Assembly (NCBI GenBank): GCA_003116975.1
Contig: BGKB01000142.1
Location: 62,001-126,000, forward strand
From: Aurantiochytrium sp. KH105
Lineage: Eukaryota > Sar > Bigyra > Thraustochytrida > Thraustochytriidae
Direction: 5' to 3'
Length of the DNA: 64,000 bases
Numbering within the stretch: the first letter of the stretch is position 1; every line of letters starts with the position of its first letter. The notes beneath the pieces were generated by a model, which ran no database searches, was not told the DNA's origin, and saw only the letters and a program-made list of their open reading frames with translations. Of the stretch, positions 36,733 through 46,565 are shown piece after piece. Both the position numbers and the translations under genes were made by a program.

Positions 36733-38526
36733 CTACCTTCCAGTCTTTTTCAGATATTGCAATTTTGCAACGATGCGTGCCGCGCCCTCCGGCCCAGCGG
36801 CGACCTCGTACTTGAGTGTCAGCTCGTCCTTGGAGCTCTCGAGGCTACCGCTGCCAGCGAGTCCCTCCCCAGGGGCTTTCCAGCGGATCTCCACACAGCG
36901 AGCATCGTCAGGGTCAACGCGGAAACTCTTGACGTCGGCAATGTCGCGCTCAGCACGCTTAACGGTATCCTTGGAAAGCATGTTCTTGCCGAGATCCTTG
37001 TCCTGCTTTTTGTTGTACACCTTTTGATGGTCGATGCCAAGAACGCGACGCTGTCGCTTACCCCACTTGTTCGTCTTGATGACATCCCACTCTTCATAGT
37101 GGCGGGCCGTTTGATCATTAAAGAGAACATTGTCAGGATTGAAGCGGTGCGGGGCTGGTCGGCGCGCAGGATTGGCGGCTTCCGTGGCATCATCGTCGTC
37201 GTCATGGATGGCAGCCGAGCTCCCGCGATCGCGATGGTGAAAGTCCGGCTCGATTCGATCGCTCACAGAATCCTGCGATGGTGCGTCGGCGTACTGACGG
37301 CGCGAGAGCTCGAGGTGGCGAATGTTGGCTGCGTAAAGGTCTGTTTTCATACCAATCTGACAGGATGCGAGGCCGAGGGCTGCTCGCTCCTCTTCAGATA
37401 CGGTAAAGAGGTATTCCTCGGTAAAAAGCGGTAATCGCTGCTTTGTTTGAATGATGCGAAGCACCTCGACTGCAGTCATGCCTGGGGTGCTCTTAATCGA
37501 GGTCTGAAAGCCGTTTTCCGGAAGCGTGATTTTGACCAGCCGGGCGCTCTGCTTGTTGAGGAGCTCATCGACCTTGTCAAAGGCTCCAGGTTCAGACGCA
37601 TCCCCTGTCTCTTGCGCGTCTGGCAGATTGTCGAGATCGACGTCGGCGCCAGCTTTGGGGCAAATGCAAAACTCTGGCTCATCACCATCCCCAAAATTTT
37701 CAACGTCCATATCTCCATCGCATGCGGGGAGATCGATTTCGGGCAAGCCATCCTCATCGTGCATCCGGAGCTCATACTTGCTCGCGTCGGGGTAAAGGCG
37801 GGCATTGCGACCGCCTCCAGCACGCCGGTCTTCGTCGAGCAGAGCTTGAATTACGTCCGAGACCTTCGCATGGAGTGGAATCGTGAGGTGAACCGGCGTC
37901 AGATCTGGCAGGTACACGAGCACCGGGCGGCCAGCTGCACCGGCCGCACGATCGACGGTGCGCGTTGCGCCAGCGCCATTTGCGCCGCCAAAGATGCTCG
38001 AGAGACCACTTTTAAATACGATGTCACCGCCGTTCGTTTCATCAGAGGGCGCGTGGTTTCCTTCCTCTTCGACGGGGACAACGTCAAAGTGAATCTCTGT
38101 CGTCGTCTCATGGTCATGGTCGGCGCGTTCGGTTTGTGCGCGCCGCAAGACACGTTTGTTTCCTCGTTCACGCCAGGTTGTGAAAGAGAGCTCGCTCTCG
38201 CTGTCATCTCGTAGGTCGTCGTCGTCTTCGAGCGTAAAGGTATGATCAGGCGGAGAAGACGCAAAGAGTCTGGCCACGACAGGATCCGACCCAAAGAGTC
38301 CTCCTCGTTCCTGGCCAGAATCAACGCCCGAAGGGTTCACAGAGACTCTTGAGGATTGTCCGCGTTTGAGTGTGGACGCTCTGTTTTGGACTTTGGTGCT
38401 GTCCGGGCCCTCGGACACGGACAGGGCACTCGGGTTGTGGAGCTCGGTTGCTGCCAGGGTCAACATGCGCTCCGACCGCACGAGGCTAACCTTGTCTTCT
38501 AACTCGGCAACCTCAGAGAAGTGCAT
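36733..38526 (-). CDS. SIN1: TORC2 subunit SIN1 (MAPKAP1/AVO1 family)
   Basis: 597 residues, single exon. Three family domains appear in order. The CRIM domain is at about 170-275: GLSSIFGGANG, then VLVYLPDLTPVHLTIPLHAKVSDVIQALL, and YELRMHDEDGLPEIDLP. The Ras-binding-like ubiquitin fold is at about 328-408: LVKITLPENGFQTSI to LFTEEYLFTVSEEERAALGL. The SIN1-type PH domain is at about 474-595: HYEEWDVIKTNKWGKRQRRVLGID and RDIADVKSFRVDP. SIN1 presents AGC kinases such as Akt/SGK to mTOR complex 2 through CRIM and reaches phosphoinositides through PH. The N-terminal 165 residues are disordered and acidic, with a cluster of basic-Ser motifs (LKRGQSS, LRRAQT) that could be phosphosites. It converges with the C1-protein gene. 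Start is the ATG at 38526. Confidence 0.92.
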   Translation of the reverse strand: MHFSEVAELEDKVSLVRSERMLTLAATELHNPSALSVSEGPDSTKVQNRASTLKRGQSSRVSVNPSGVDSGQERGGLFGSDPVVARLFASSPPDHTFTLEDDDDLRDDSESELSFTTWRERGNKRVLRRAQTERADHDHETTTEIHFDVVPVEEEGNHAPSDETNGGDIVFKSGLSSIFGGANGAGATRTVDRAAGAAGRPVLVYLPDLTPVHLTIPLHAKVSDVIQALLDEDRRAGGGRNARLYPDASKYELRMHDEDGLPEIDLPACDGDMDVENFGDGDEPEFCICPKAGADVDLDNLPDAQETGDASEPGAFDKVDELLNKQSARLVKITLPENGFQTSIKSTPGMTAVEVLRIIQTKQRLPLFTEEYLFTVSEEERAALGLASCQIGMKTDLYAANIRHLELSRRQYADAPSQDSVSDRIEPDFHHRDRGSSAAIHDDDDDATEAANPARRPAPHRFNPDNVLFNDQTARHYEEWDVIKTNKWGKRQRRVLGIDHQKVYNKKQDKDLGKNMLSKDTVKRAERDIADVKSFRVDPDDARCVEIRWKAPGEGLAGSGSLESSKDELTLKYEVAAGPEGAARIVAKLQYLKKTGR

Positions 38527-39238
38527 CGTGGTTCTAGCGTGAGTCGGCCAGATCCCGCCGCCCTGGCTGCTATCGTCTCTGCCGCCTCTCCCGCCTCTCT
38601 CGCCGCCGTCAATCGGACGCTTTCGTCGTCGTCGTTGTTGTTTTTGAGGGCAACGCAGTTTTTAAGGTTCTGCAGATGTTCCGCTCTCGTTCGTTGAACT
38701 TCGCTGGCAAGTGACGTGAAGGATTAAACTAGGAGGCGAGCGAACAAACAAGAGTGATTAGATTGCATTCAACGTGACGGATAACGAAACGTTCATCAGG
38801 TATTTGAGAATTTGAGAAAAGGATGAGGAATGTGTCGAGAAAGAGGAACAGGTCGATCTTTACTTTCTTGTGGCAAGCGTCGGAGGCCCAAAACGAACTT
38901 GAAAGCAGCTACGCGGATCCCTCTGGAAACAGAGGATACCTCGTAGCATAGGAACCTCGCAAGAAGAGATCAAGACATTGTCAGGCAGGAAAAGTAGAAT
39001 GCAAACCAACAAGAGAGCTTGATTACGTCATTCCTTTTGTAATTTTTCTGAAAAAGTAAGCAGCATTGGCAAAGAAATACCGTAGGATGCCACATTGATG
39101 TACGAAATGGCTGTTCAGACAGAGCAGGGAGGGCAAGCAGAAAAAAATGGGCACGAAGCAGACAGTACGTTTGTGCGCACGAGTATATACCCACTCGTAC
39201 GCAAACGTACACGCGCACGCGCAAAGCTATTCGTTCAA
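38527..39238. other. Intergenic region between SIN1 and the HMG-box gene
   Basis: 712 nt between two minus-strand genes. It contains a GTC/GTT-rich run near 38615-38645 in the SIN1 leader side and an AT-richer half (38750-39100) that would hold the HMG gene 3' UTR. No gene seen. Confidence 0.5.
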
Positions 39239-40512
39239 TCACCCCGTCATGCGCCAGTAGCTAGGGTCCGACGGAGGCTGCGCTGCAGATTCATGATGGT
39301 GGTTCGGGTGAAGATGCGCGGACTGTTGCTGAAGATGGTGGTGGTGACGCATGATGAGGCCGTCGTCGTGATGGCCGTTTGTGCGAGACCGAGAATGCCG
39401 ACGGTGCGCCACATCGTCGTCGTCGTCGGCTTCCTCGTCGTCATCATTGTTGTTACCTGCGGCCAAGGCGTTAGCGTTGGCCATGTACGAGAGACGATTC
39501 TTGATCATTTCCTTTTCACGGTCGTAACGCTCCTTGTCCTCGCGCGCGAGAATGTCGTACTTTTCGCGTCCAGTACTGTCGAGCGCGCGCCACATTTGCC
39601 CGACGCGCGTGGCGACCTCTCCAAAGCTCAACTTGGGAAACTGAGTCGAGATGATGGGACGCTGCTCGATGACAAAGTAGGTATATGCCGAGAGCGGGTT
39701 CTTGGGGCCGGTCTTTTTGCGTTTCTTGGACTTGTTCTCTTGGGCGGCCTCTTGTGCCTCGGTGTTGAGCATCTGGGTCCAATTGATCATTTCGTTTTCG
39801 TAGCGAGCCTTGTCCTGTTCGGCCTTTTGGTTGTAGACCTTGCGGTCGTCTTCGCTGAGCTGATGCCACATCCTGCCAACAGCGATGGCCACTTCGCGAA
39901 AGCTCATGCTCGGGTTTGCGGCGGCGACGTCTTTTCGCACGTCCATGATATAATACGTGTATGCGGAGAGCGGGTTCTTGGGCGCGCCCTTTCGTTTCTT
40001 TCGTCGCTGACGATCGTCCTCGGGCGGCTCGACGAGTGAACGAATTTTCCACTCATCCTTTTCGATGTCCTGTGCAAGCGCAAAATATTTGTGATGGGCG
40101 GGAGGTCATTCGTTCCGCATAAAGAGGGAGAGGAATTTTATAAATAAAGTAAAACGCATGCATACCAAACGAGGTTCGCGTCCGTTAGTCAATCTGTGAT
40201 GGGCAACGAGTCGAGTCGAGTCGAGTCGAGTTTGCGTTTTGGTTGATTTTTGATTTTCTCTACTCGTGTCCATCGCGTTATTTGTAAACTTACATATCGC
40301 CTCTTGTCCTGGTCGGCAAGTTGCTGGTACTTTTGGCGGTGTTCCTCGGGGAGCTCGCGCCACATGAGACCAACGCGCTGCGCAACCTCCTGGAATCCCA
40401 ATTCCGGGAACTTTTTGCTTACGGAGTTTCGAACTTCAACGACGAAGAGCGTGTACGCGCTGAGCGGCTTTTTCGGGCCGGACCGCGGCTTCCTGGGTCT
40501 CCCGCCGGGCAT
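39239..40512 (-). CDS. Triple HMG-box chromatin protein, two exons
   Basis: Exons 40512-40294 and 40069-39239 join in phase 0 to 349 residues. The intron is 224 nt, donor GTAAGT, acceptor CACAG. Box 1 is at about 14-75, box 2 at 102-170 and box 3 at 194-262. Each opens with PKxPLSAYTxxV and carries the MW and KYxxxAxxDKxRY hallmarks. The intron sits exactly at the end of box 1 (KRRY). The boxes are of the non-sequence-specific HMGB/NHP6 type, so DNA bending in chromatin is expected. The linkers are strongly basic (RQRRKKRKG, KKRKKTG), and the C-terminus is acidic (a DDDEEADDDDD run), then His/Gln-rich. The intron contains a GAGTC pentamer array (about 40208-40231). The start chosen is the ATG giving MPGGRPRKPRSGPKK. 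Confidence 0.92.
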
Positions 40513-41765
40513 TTTCACGGCTTCGAGACGACGGCGGTCGTTGGCCGGAACCGGGCAACAGCACGCTTCGGCGACTTACGCTCTCCTTTTTGCGAAGAAA
40601 AAAAAAATGTATGTATGTGCGACGGCGAGACTGGCGCGCGTCTTGCGCTGCGCCGCGGCAGGTTTCTCCGCCTCCTCGCGTCTTCCTTCGCCTCTCCGCA
40701 CGCGCACGGCCCTTGCTGGCAGAGCAAGCTCGCGAGGTCGCCGGCCGGCGGGTGGAATGAACGGGAGGGTCTTCAAACTGCTTCGTCGAGCGGGTCGCCC
40801 GTGCCTCGGCTGCGCGGCCGCGATGGGGCCGCTTCCGACTGCTTCCGCGCCGCGTCGCGCGAGGCCGGGCCGGCGCGCGGGCGAGCACACGAGAGTGCGC
40901 GTGCGCGAGAGCGAGCGAGCGAGCGAGGTCTTTGCGGGCTCCGGATTGGGAAATGAGCGCTCCTCCTCCTTCCTTTCTACCGTCAGAAGCAGGGAGGCGC
41001 CAGCTCCACCTCAACTGCGACTTTTGGCGGCACATTTGTATAGGAACATTTCCCTTGCGCAGATAGGGGCCTCTCCGAGAGGGAAAAAACATCGTAGGCC
41101 CTTGCTAACTATTTTCGGTAAGGGCTGGCTCATTCAAAGAACGGCATTAGTGTGGGGCTGGTGCGGGAGGGGCGTTGTATGAACGGGGCAAGATGCGGGG
41201 CAAGATAAGATATGTTGTTGATGTCGTGCGTAGAGGACGGTGGGAAAGGCAAGCTCACAAGGGCCACGATGGGTGGTTGCAGGGCTCACAGTGGAGTGTG
41301 GGAGATTTGCATCGTTCCGTCGAAGATGTGGGACCGCTGCAGCAGCCTGAAGGAACCCAGATGGCTTGACAATAACGTGCACGGGATCATGTATGGCAAT
41401 CCTTTCCAGGCTCCGTCTTCGGTGGGGCAGGGCACACCAGGGACGGAGCCTCCTCGGGCTAACATTGTGGTATCTTTCGTGGTCACTAGCCACTTCCTTG
41501 TGCTGACTGGCTGTTGACAGTGATCATGGCCAGCCGCCATGGCTAGCATTCGGGCCAATCCAGCTAGCCTGATGGCGGTACTACCATCATTAACAGCACC
41601 AGTGCAAGCAGCCAGAATGACTGTGAAAGCCACCTTTATTGCCTTATACCAATCACATGGTCGGAGAAGAGCGAGGGATGCTCTTTGCCGCTCTGCTTTT
41701 TCGCTCATTGCACGCGCCCGAAACTCGAGACCCCTTAGGCTACGGTCGCTGATGCATCGGACAGC

Positions 41766-41800
<35 letters not shown>

Positions 41801-43094
41801 CAGCTGCCAGCTTGCCTGGTCGATCAGCCCTTCGGCCTTGCGTTGCATCTCCCCGAGACTCCACATTATCGCTCTTTCCATTTCCAGTTCGCGCAGCAAC
41901 ATCATTGCCGACGGTCTCGCTCTCGGTCTCAGCGAGATTCTTTGCTGGTCCGTGCATGCTCATGCGTGCGTCAACCCACCGACTGTCCGTCCTGGCTGAC
42001 CTTTCTTCTCGCCCGGTCACCGTCATGCACCACCAATACCACACGCCAGTCTCCGCCGAACCTGCCGCTCCGGCAACACATCTGGCCTCTTCTTTCTCGC
42101 GCGTTTCCTCTGGAAATCTCGCAGCCGTGGCCGCACTTGCAGCTCTGCATTTTCCCATCATCCACCACGCACGGCCTCCATCCCACGTCACGTCACAACC
42201 AAGCGTCAAATAATGCGCTGATCACCCTCTGCCACCTGCCATGGCTGATCAGGGTCAGCCAACAGCGTTCCGGCGGCGTCCTTGGCTTCGGGCCGTGGCC
42301 CTTCTTCGCCGACGCCTCTTGGAATGAACGCATGCACGAACGACTCCAGGAACGAGGCCGGCGATCACCATCATGGCCGTGGCCATGACACACACTACGT
42401 GCATATCGCTGTCGCGCGACAGCGAATCATAACCCAGCATGCTCGCGTTGCCCTTCTACTACATTGCGTTGCTTTGCTTTGCTTTTGCTTCGCTTTACAT
42501 CCCACGCTCTTCTCTCGCGTCTGAACTCCTCTCGCGCCTGAACCCGCCTCGCCTGGCCTCGCCTATCCCGGCCTCGCGTTCGCGCCGCAGTTCCGCTTCG
42601 CTGCGCATCGCCGGTTCGCGTTGGCAATTTCGAGCGAGGCGCTGCGCTCCTCGTCCCCGTCTTCGCGTCCTCGTCGGCCCTGCCCGTGCCTGCCTACACC
42701 CAGCCATCGTCCCATCCATCCATCATCATCCCGCTCGGCCTCGTCGCCTCCCGTCCCGATCTCCGCCGCGGGATCCTGCAGCACGTCGTGAGACGCCGCC
42801 ACAAGAACAGCAACCAACTGCGACGCCATCATCGCCTCCAGCATAACCAGCTGCAGCTGCAACATCGACGACATCTCCATCCACGACATCTCCGTCCGCG
42901 ACATCAGCGTCCACGACTCGAAGCAGAAGAAGAGCGCGTCGCCCTTCTTCAGGCTCGCCGCGCCCGCTGCGTTCTAGCGTGGCTGGCGGAGCTCGAGATC
43001 CGAGGCGCGAAGCTCTGCGGCGAGCGGCCTGCTTCTATACTTACTAGTGCAGCCGGAGCGAGCTGAGCAAGGCGACCGAAGGAGGAGGCAAACA
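40513..43094. other. Divergent intergenic region of 2.6 kb between HMG and MDHAR genes
   Basis: No recognised gene. It contains a GGCT microsatellite (41765-41800), CGAG-type repeats near 40903-40930 and a TGCTTTGC run near 42467-42490. On the minus strand, frames with hydrophobic segments stay open between 42440 and 41286 (see findings). They may be exons of an unrecognised gene but are not called. Confidence 0.45.
41765..41800. repeat. GGCT microsatellite
   Basis: About nine units of TGGC/GGCT, encoding Ala-Gly-Trp-Leu style repeats in the open frames that cross it. Confidence 0.85.
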
Positions 43095-44606
43095 ATGATC
43101 GCGAGGCTGGGCTCGACGAGGACGCCGAGTGCCGCGCGCGGAATGAACAGACTGCAAACCCTGGTGAACCACTTGTGCGGAGGAGGCCCCGAGAAGAGCA
43201 GCAGCGGCGGAGCAGCGGCAGACCAGCTGCGCGAGCGAGGAGCGGCAGCCATGTCGACTTCGGCGGAGAGCGGAGACCACTACGACCTCGTCTGCGTGGG
43301 AGGCGGCAACGCGGCGGGGTACCTGGCCAAGACGCTCGTGGACCTCGACTGGGCCGAGGGCAAGAAGGTTGCCATCGTCAGCGGCGAGCCTGTGGCGCCC
43401 TACGAGCGCCCGGCCCTCTCCAAGGCCTTCCTCCACCCGCCCGGCGCCAAGGTCCGCGCCCGCCTCCCCGGCTTCCACACCAGCGTCGGCGGCGGCGGCG
43501 ACCGCCAGACGCCCGAATGGTATGATGAGCACAAGATCGACCTCATGCTTTCCACCATGGCCGTCTCCCTCGACGCCGGTGCCGGCAAGCTCACCGTGCA
43601 AGGCGCCGGTCAGAGCGAGCGCGCCATCTCCTTTGACAAGCTCGTCCTCGCCACAGGCGCCAAGGCTCTTACGCCCGCCGACATCAAGACCGAAAACCCA
43701 GACCTCGGCAACGTCTTTACAATTCGCGAGGAGGCCGAGGCCCTCGAGATGGTCCAGACCCTTGAGGCCAACCAGGACAACTTCAAGGACATCATCATTG
43801 TCGGCGGCGGCTACATTGGCATGGAGACCGCCGCGGCCTTTTCCGGCTGGGGATTCAACGTGACCATGGCCTTTCCGGAAAAGCACCTCATGCAGCGTCT
43901 CTTCCCCGAGTCCGTCGCCGAGGTCTTTGAGAACTACTTTTCCGCCAAGGGCATCAAGCTCATGAAGGAATCCATGGTCACGGGCCTCGTCCCCAGCGAG
44001 AGCGATAGCTCTGCCGTCGGCGGCGTCAAGCTCAAGTCCGGAGACGTTGTTAACGCTGACGCCGTCATCTTTGGCGTTGGCTCCCGCGTCGACACCAGTC
44101 TTGCGGAGTCCGCAGTCAAGCTTGGCGAGGGCCGCACCGGCGGCTACGCCGTTGATGACTCGATGCGCACCAGCAACGACAAGATTTACGCCATTGGCGA
44201 TGTCGCGGCTCTCAACGGCAAGAACCGCTACGAGCACGTCGACTTTTGCCGCAAGAGCGCCGCACAGGCCGCCACGGCGATCGCCGAGGGCCGGGACATG
44301 CCCAAGATGGACTATCTTCCCTACTTTTACTCGCGTCTCTTTGAGTACACGGAAACCCCGCTCATCTTCCAGTTCTACGGAGACTCTTCCACTGACGGCG
44401 CCAGCATCGAGGTCTTTGGCAACGTCGACGCCGCCAGGGAGACCTCCGGCAACGACAAGGTCCCGGGCTTTGGCGCGGCCTGGGTGGACGCATCTACGCA
44501 GACGGTGCGCGGCCTCATGTACTGCAATGGTACTCCCGAGCAGTACGATACGGCCAAGAACGCTGTGCTCACGAGCGCCAAGTTCTCTCCCACTATGCTC
44601 GACTAA
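43095..44606 (+). CDS. MDAR: Monodehydroascorbate reductase
   Basis: 503 residues, single exon. The FAD Rossmann loop VCVGGGNAAGYLAK (about 66-79) is followed by PYERPALSKAFL, which is diagnostic for MDHAR, and LPGFHTSVGGGG. The NAD(P)H loop IIIVGGGYIGMETAAAF comes next, then VTMAFPEKHLMQRLF and the FAD-closing YAIGDVAAL. The C-terminal interface domain has EHVDFCRKSAAQA and YLPYFYSRLFEY. The enzyme regenerates ascorbate from its radical using NAD(P)H. The first about 60 residues are Arg/Ser/Ala-rich (MIARLGSTRTPSAARGMNR), so mitochondrial or plastid-type targeting is plausible but not certain. Downstream Mets at M17 and M53 could give a cytosolic form. Codon third positions are strongly C/G, as for a highly expressed gene. 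Confidence 0.94.
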   Translation: MIARLGSTRTPSAARGMNRLQTLVNHLCGGGPEKSSSGGAAADQLRERGAAAMSTSAESGDHYDLVCVGGGNAAGYLAKTLVDLDWAEGKKVAIVSGEPVAPYERPALSKAFLHPPGAKVRARLPGFHTSVGGGGDRQTPEWYDEHKIDLMLSTMAVSLDAGAGKLTVQGAGQSERAISFDKLVLATGAKALTPADIKTENPDLGNVFTIREEAEALEMVQTLEANQDNFKDIIIVGGGYIGMETAAAFSGWGFNVTMAFPEKHLMQRLFPESVAEVFENYFSAKGIKLMKESMVTGLVPSESDSSAVGGVKLKSGDVVNADAVIFGVGSRVDTSLAESAVKLGEGRTGGYAVDDSMRTSNDKIYAIGDVAALNGKNRYEHVDFCRKSAAQAATAIAEGRDMPKMDYLPYFYSRLFEYTETPLIFQFYGDSSTDGASIEVFGNVDAARETSGNDKVPGFGAAWVDASTQTVRGLMYCNGTPEQYDTAKNAVLTSAKFSPTMLD

Positions 44607-44920
44607 TCTCGCGTCACGGCATGGCATGGCATGCCGCAACATTCAGATTTTACAAAATTCTAAAAAACAAGCCCCATCAAGTGCATCTCACCCATTTCGC
44701 ACAGATCGAAACTCGTTGGTTGCTGAAGATAATCCATATCAAACAATATCATCTTACGCGGACACTCGCTCACTGTTGCATGTCTTGTTTTTGTTCTCGT
44801 GGAGAAAGCAAATCGAAAAGAGTATGTGATGCAAACATATACCTGCTCCGCATCGTTCTTTTCCCCCAAAAGGTCATTTTGGTGCATATGCATCACAGCT
44901 GCGTTCTAGGAAACACGTTT
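44607..44920. other. Convergent 3' region between MDHAR and GPN3
   Basis: 314 AT-rich nt holding both 3' ends; a GCATG tandem lies just after the MDHAR stop. No gene seen. Confidence 0.5.
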
Positions 44921-46353
44921 TTACTCATTGAGTGCTGCAGCCTTGGCATCGTTCTGCAGACTGTCCTCCGCCTCTTCTTGCTCTTCGGCGCCCGGGTCCC
45001 GAGGCTCCAGATCCTCGCCGTACTGCGTGGCAGCATCGATGTGGGCCATGAGGTATTCAAAGCTGGACTCACTCGTGATGTCGAGCGGAATAAAGTTTAC
45101 CAAGTTGTAGTTGTCAAGCACCTCGCAAATGGATTCGCTCAGTTCGCGAAGCTTGGGAGCCACCGTGTTTTCTTCCAGCGCAGCTCGTAGCATATGCGTG
45201 CCTGGGTTAAAGTACTCGGGGTCATCGACGTTGAGAAACTCATCATCGTCCTCCTCGTCCGCACCCGCGCCATTCTTTTCGGCAGCGCCCTCCTCGTCGC
45301 CAAAGGCGTACGCCAGGTCTGCATTGTCGCCAGATGTGGCCGCATCGTCATCGTCGTTGTCATTGTTTCCAAAGTCGCCATCATCGTGCTGACCAAGCTG
45401 CTTGAGTCGCTCTTCCTCCTCCTCGAGCGCCTTGAGTCGCGCAAGGGCGCCTTGCGTGCCAGTAGCCTCATCGAAGTGATATCCAATGGTGTTTACACCT
45501 GCTCGAGGCCGGCGACGACGCCCGCCGCCCAATGTTTCTTTCTTCAGGTCGCACTTGGTCACTACGTTGACGGCAGCGGCCTGCAGATTCAGCATTGAGG
45601 TCAGCGCCAAGAGCGCGCCCGAAATGAACTTGGAGGTGTCGTCGATGAAAAGCGCGTCAATGACGTGCACGACGCACACGTGAAAGTTCCACGACTGCAG
45701 ACGCTCCACCAGTGTTCGGAGCACAGGAATGTGCGTATACAGCTCGATCTGTCCGGGGCAGTCGAAAATAAAGTACTCGTCATCTGATCCGCCCACGGCA
45801 TCAATCTCGCCCTTGAGCCATTCCATATTATCGACGAGGTGCTCCATGCAGAAAACGAGCGCACCATTGGGGCCAAAGTCCAGCTCCTCGAGGACATCGC
45901 TTACACTGATGAGGTCGCGAACATCGGCATCAAAAGGCTGCTTCTCCTCCTGCTCCTCGGTGCGCTCTTGGCCCGGATCCAGGTTGACGACGAGCGCCGG
46001 CAGCCGCGTGGCGTTGGCGCCAAGGTAGTTTTGCACCGCAAAGCAGTACGTGGACTTGCCCGACCCGGCCGGGCCAACGACGACCTGCGCGTATCGTCCC
46101 TGTAGCAGTCACCATCGCGCGCGAGTGCCAGCGGCCACGCTCGAGGGTGCGTCAGTCATCTTCGCTCGCTATAGCGTAGCCTAGCCACCACCACCACCAC
46201 CACCACTACTTGCGCGCCATGACTCTGTCCCATGTGCGGGTTCTCTGCTCGGGAAAGAGCTGGCTGCGACGGACCGCCCTTCTGGCGGGGTTTGCGAGCA
46301 CCGCGCGCCCGCCTGACCTGACTCGCGCCCGATCGCTCCTTTTCACGTACCAT
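44921..46353 (-). CDS. GPN3: GPN-loop GTPase 3, start codon isolated on its own exon
   Basis: Coding exons are 46353-46351 (just ATG) and 46099-44921; the product is 393 residues. The 251-nt intron has donor GTACGT immediately after ATG and acceptor CTACAG. The joined N-terminus M-GRYAQVVVGPAGSGKST is the family form. P-loop GPAGSGKST is at 10-18, the GPN tripeptide at 77-79 in ELDFGPNGAL, the DCPGQIEL G3 box follows, and NVVTKCDL supplies the base. The C-terminal NFIPLDITSESSFEYLMAHID to QYGEDLE is typical of GPN3. GPN GTPases assemble and import RNA polymerase II. Compared with human GPN3 (about 284 residues) it carries a long Asp/Glu/Asn/Gly-rich insertion (about 235-295) before FLNVDDPEYFNP. 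The intron holds a CCA triplet run near 46186-46207. Confidence 0.9.
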
Positions 46354-46565
46354 TGTTGACTGAAGCTGTTCTGACTTTGAGGTTTTGCGATCATGATGAT
46401 GATGATGATGGGCACCACCCAGATCGATGACTGAGCCACGAACCTCACACAAACCGCCTGAAACGAGAAGAACGCGCAGGGGAAGGTTATTTTGTCTTTC
46501 TTTATTATTTTACAGAAAGTCAACAAAGAGCTTGGCCACGAGAATCAACCTTGGCCGAAAGTGCT

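Noticed and set aside
43044-44642. A 532-codon minus-strand frame opposite MDHAR
   Set aside because: High third-position GC in MDHAR keeps the antisense frame open. Its translation is Gly/Val/Leu/Asp-rich without motifs.
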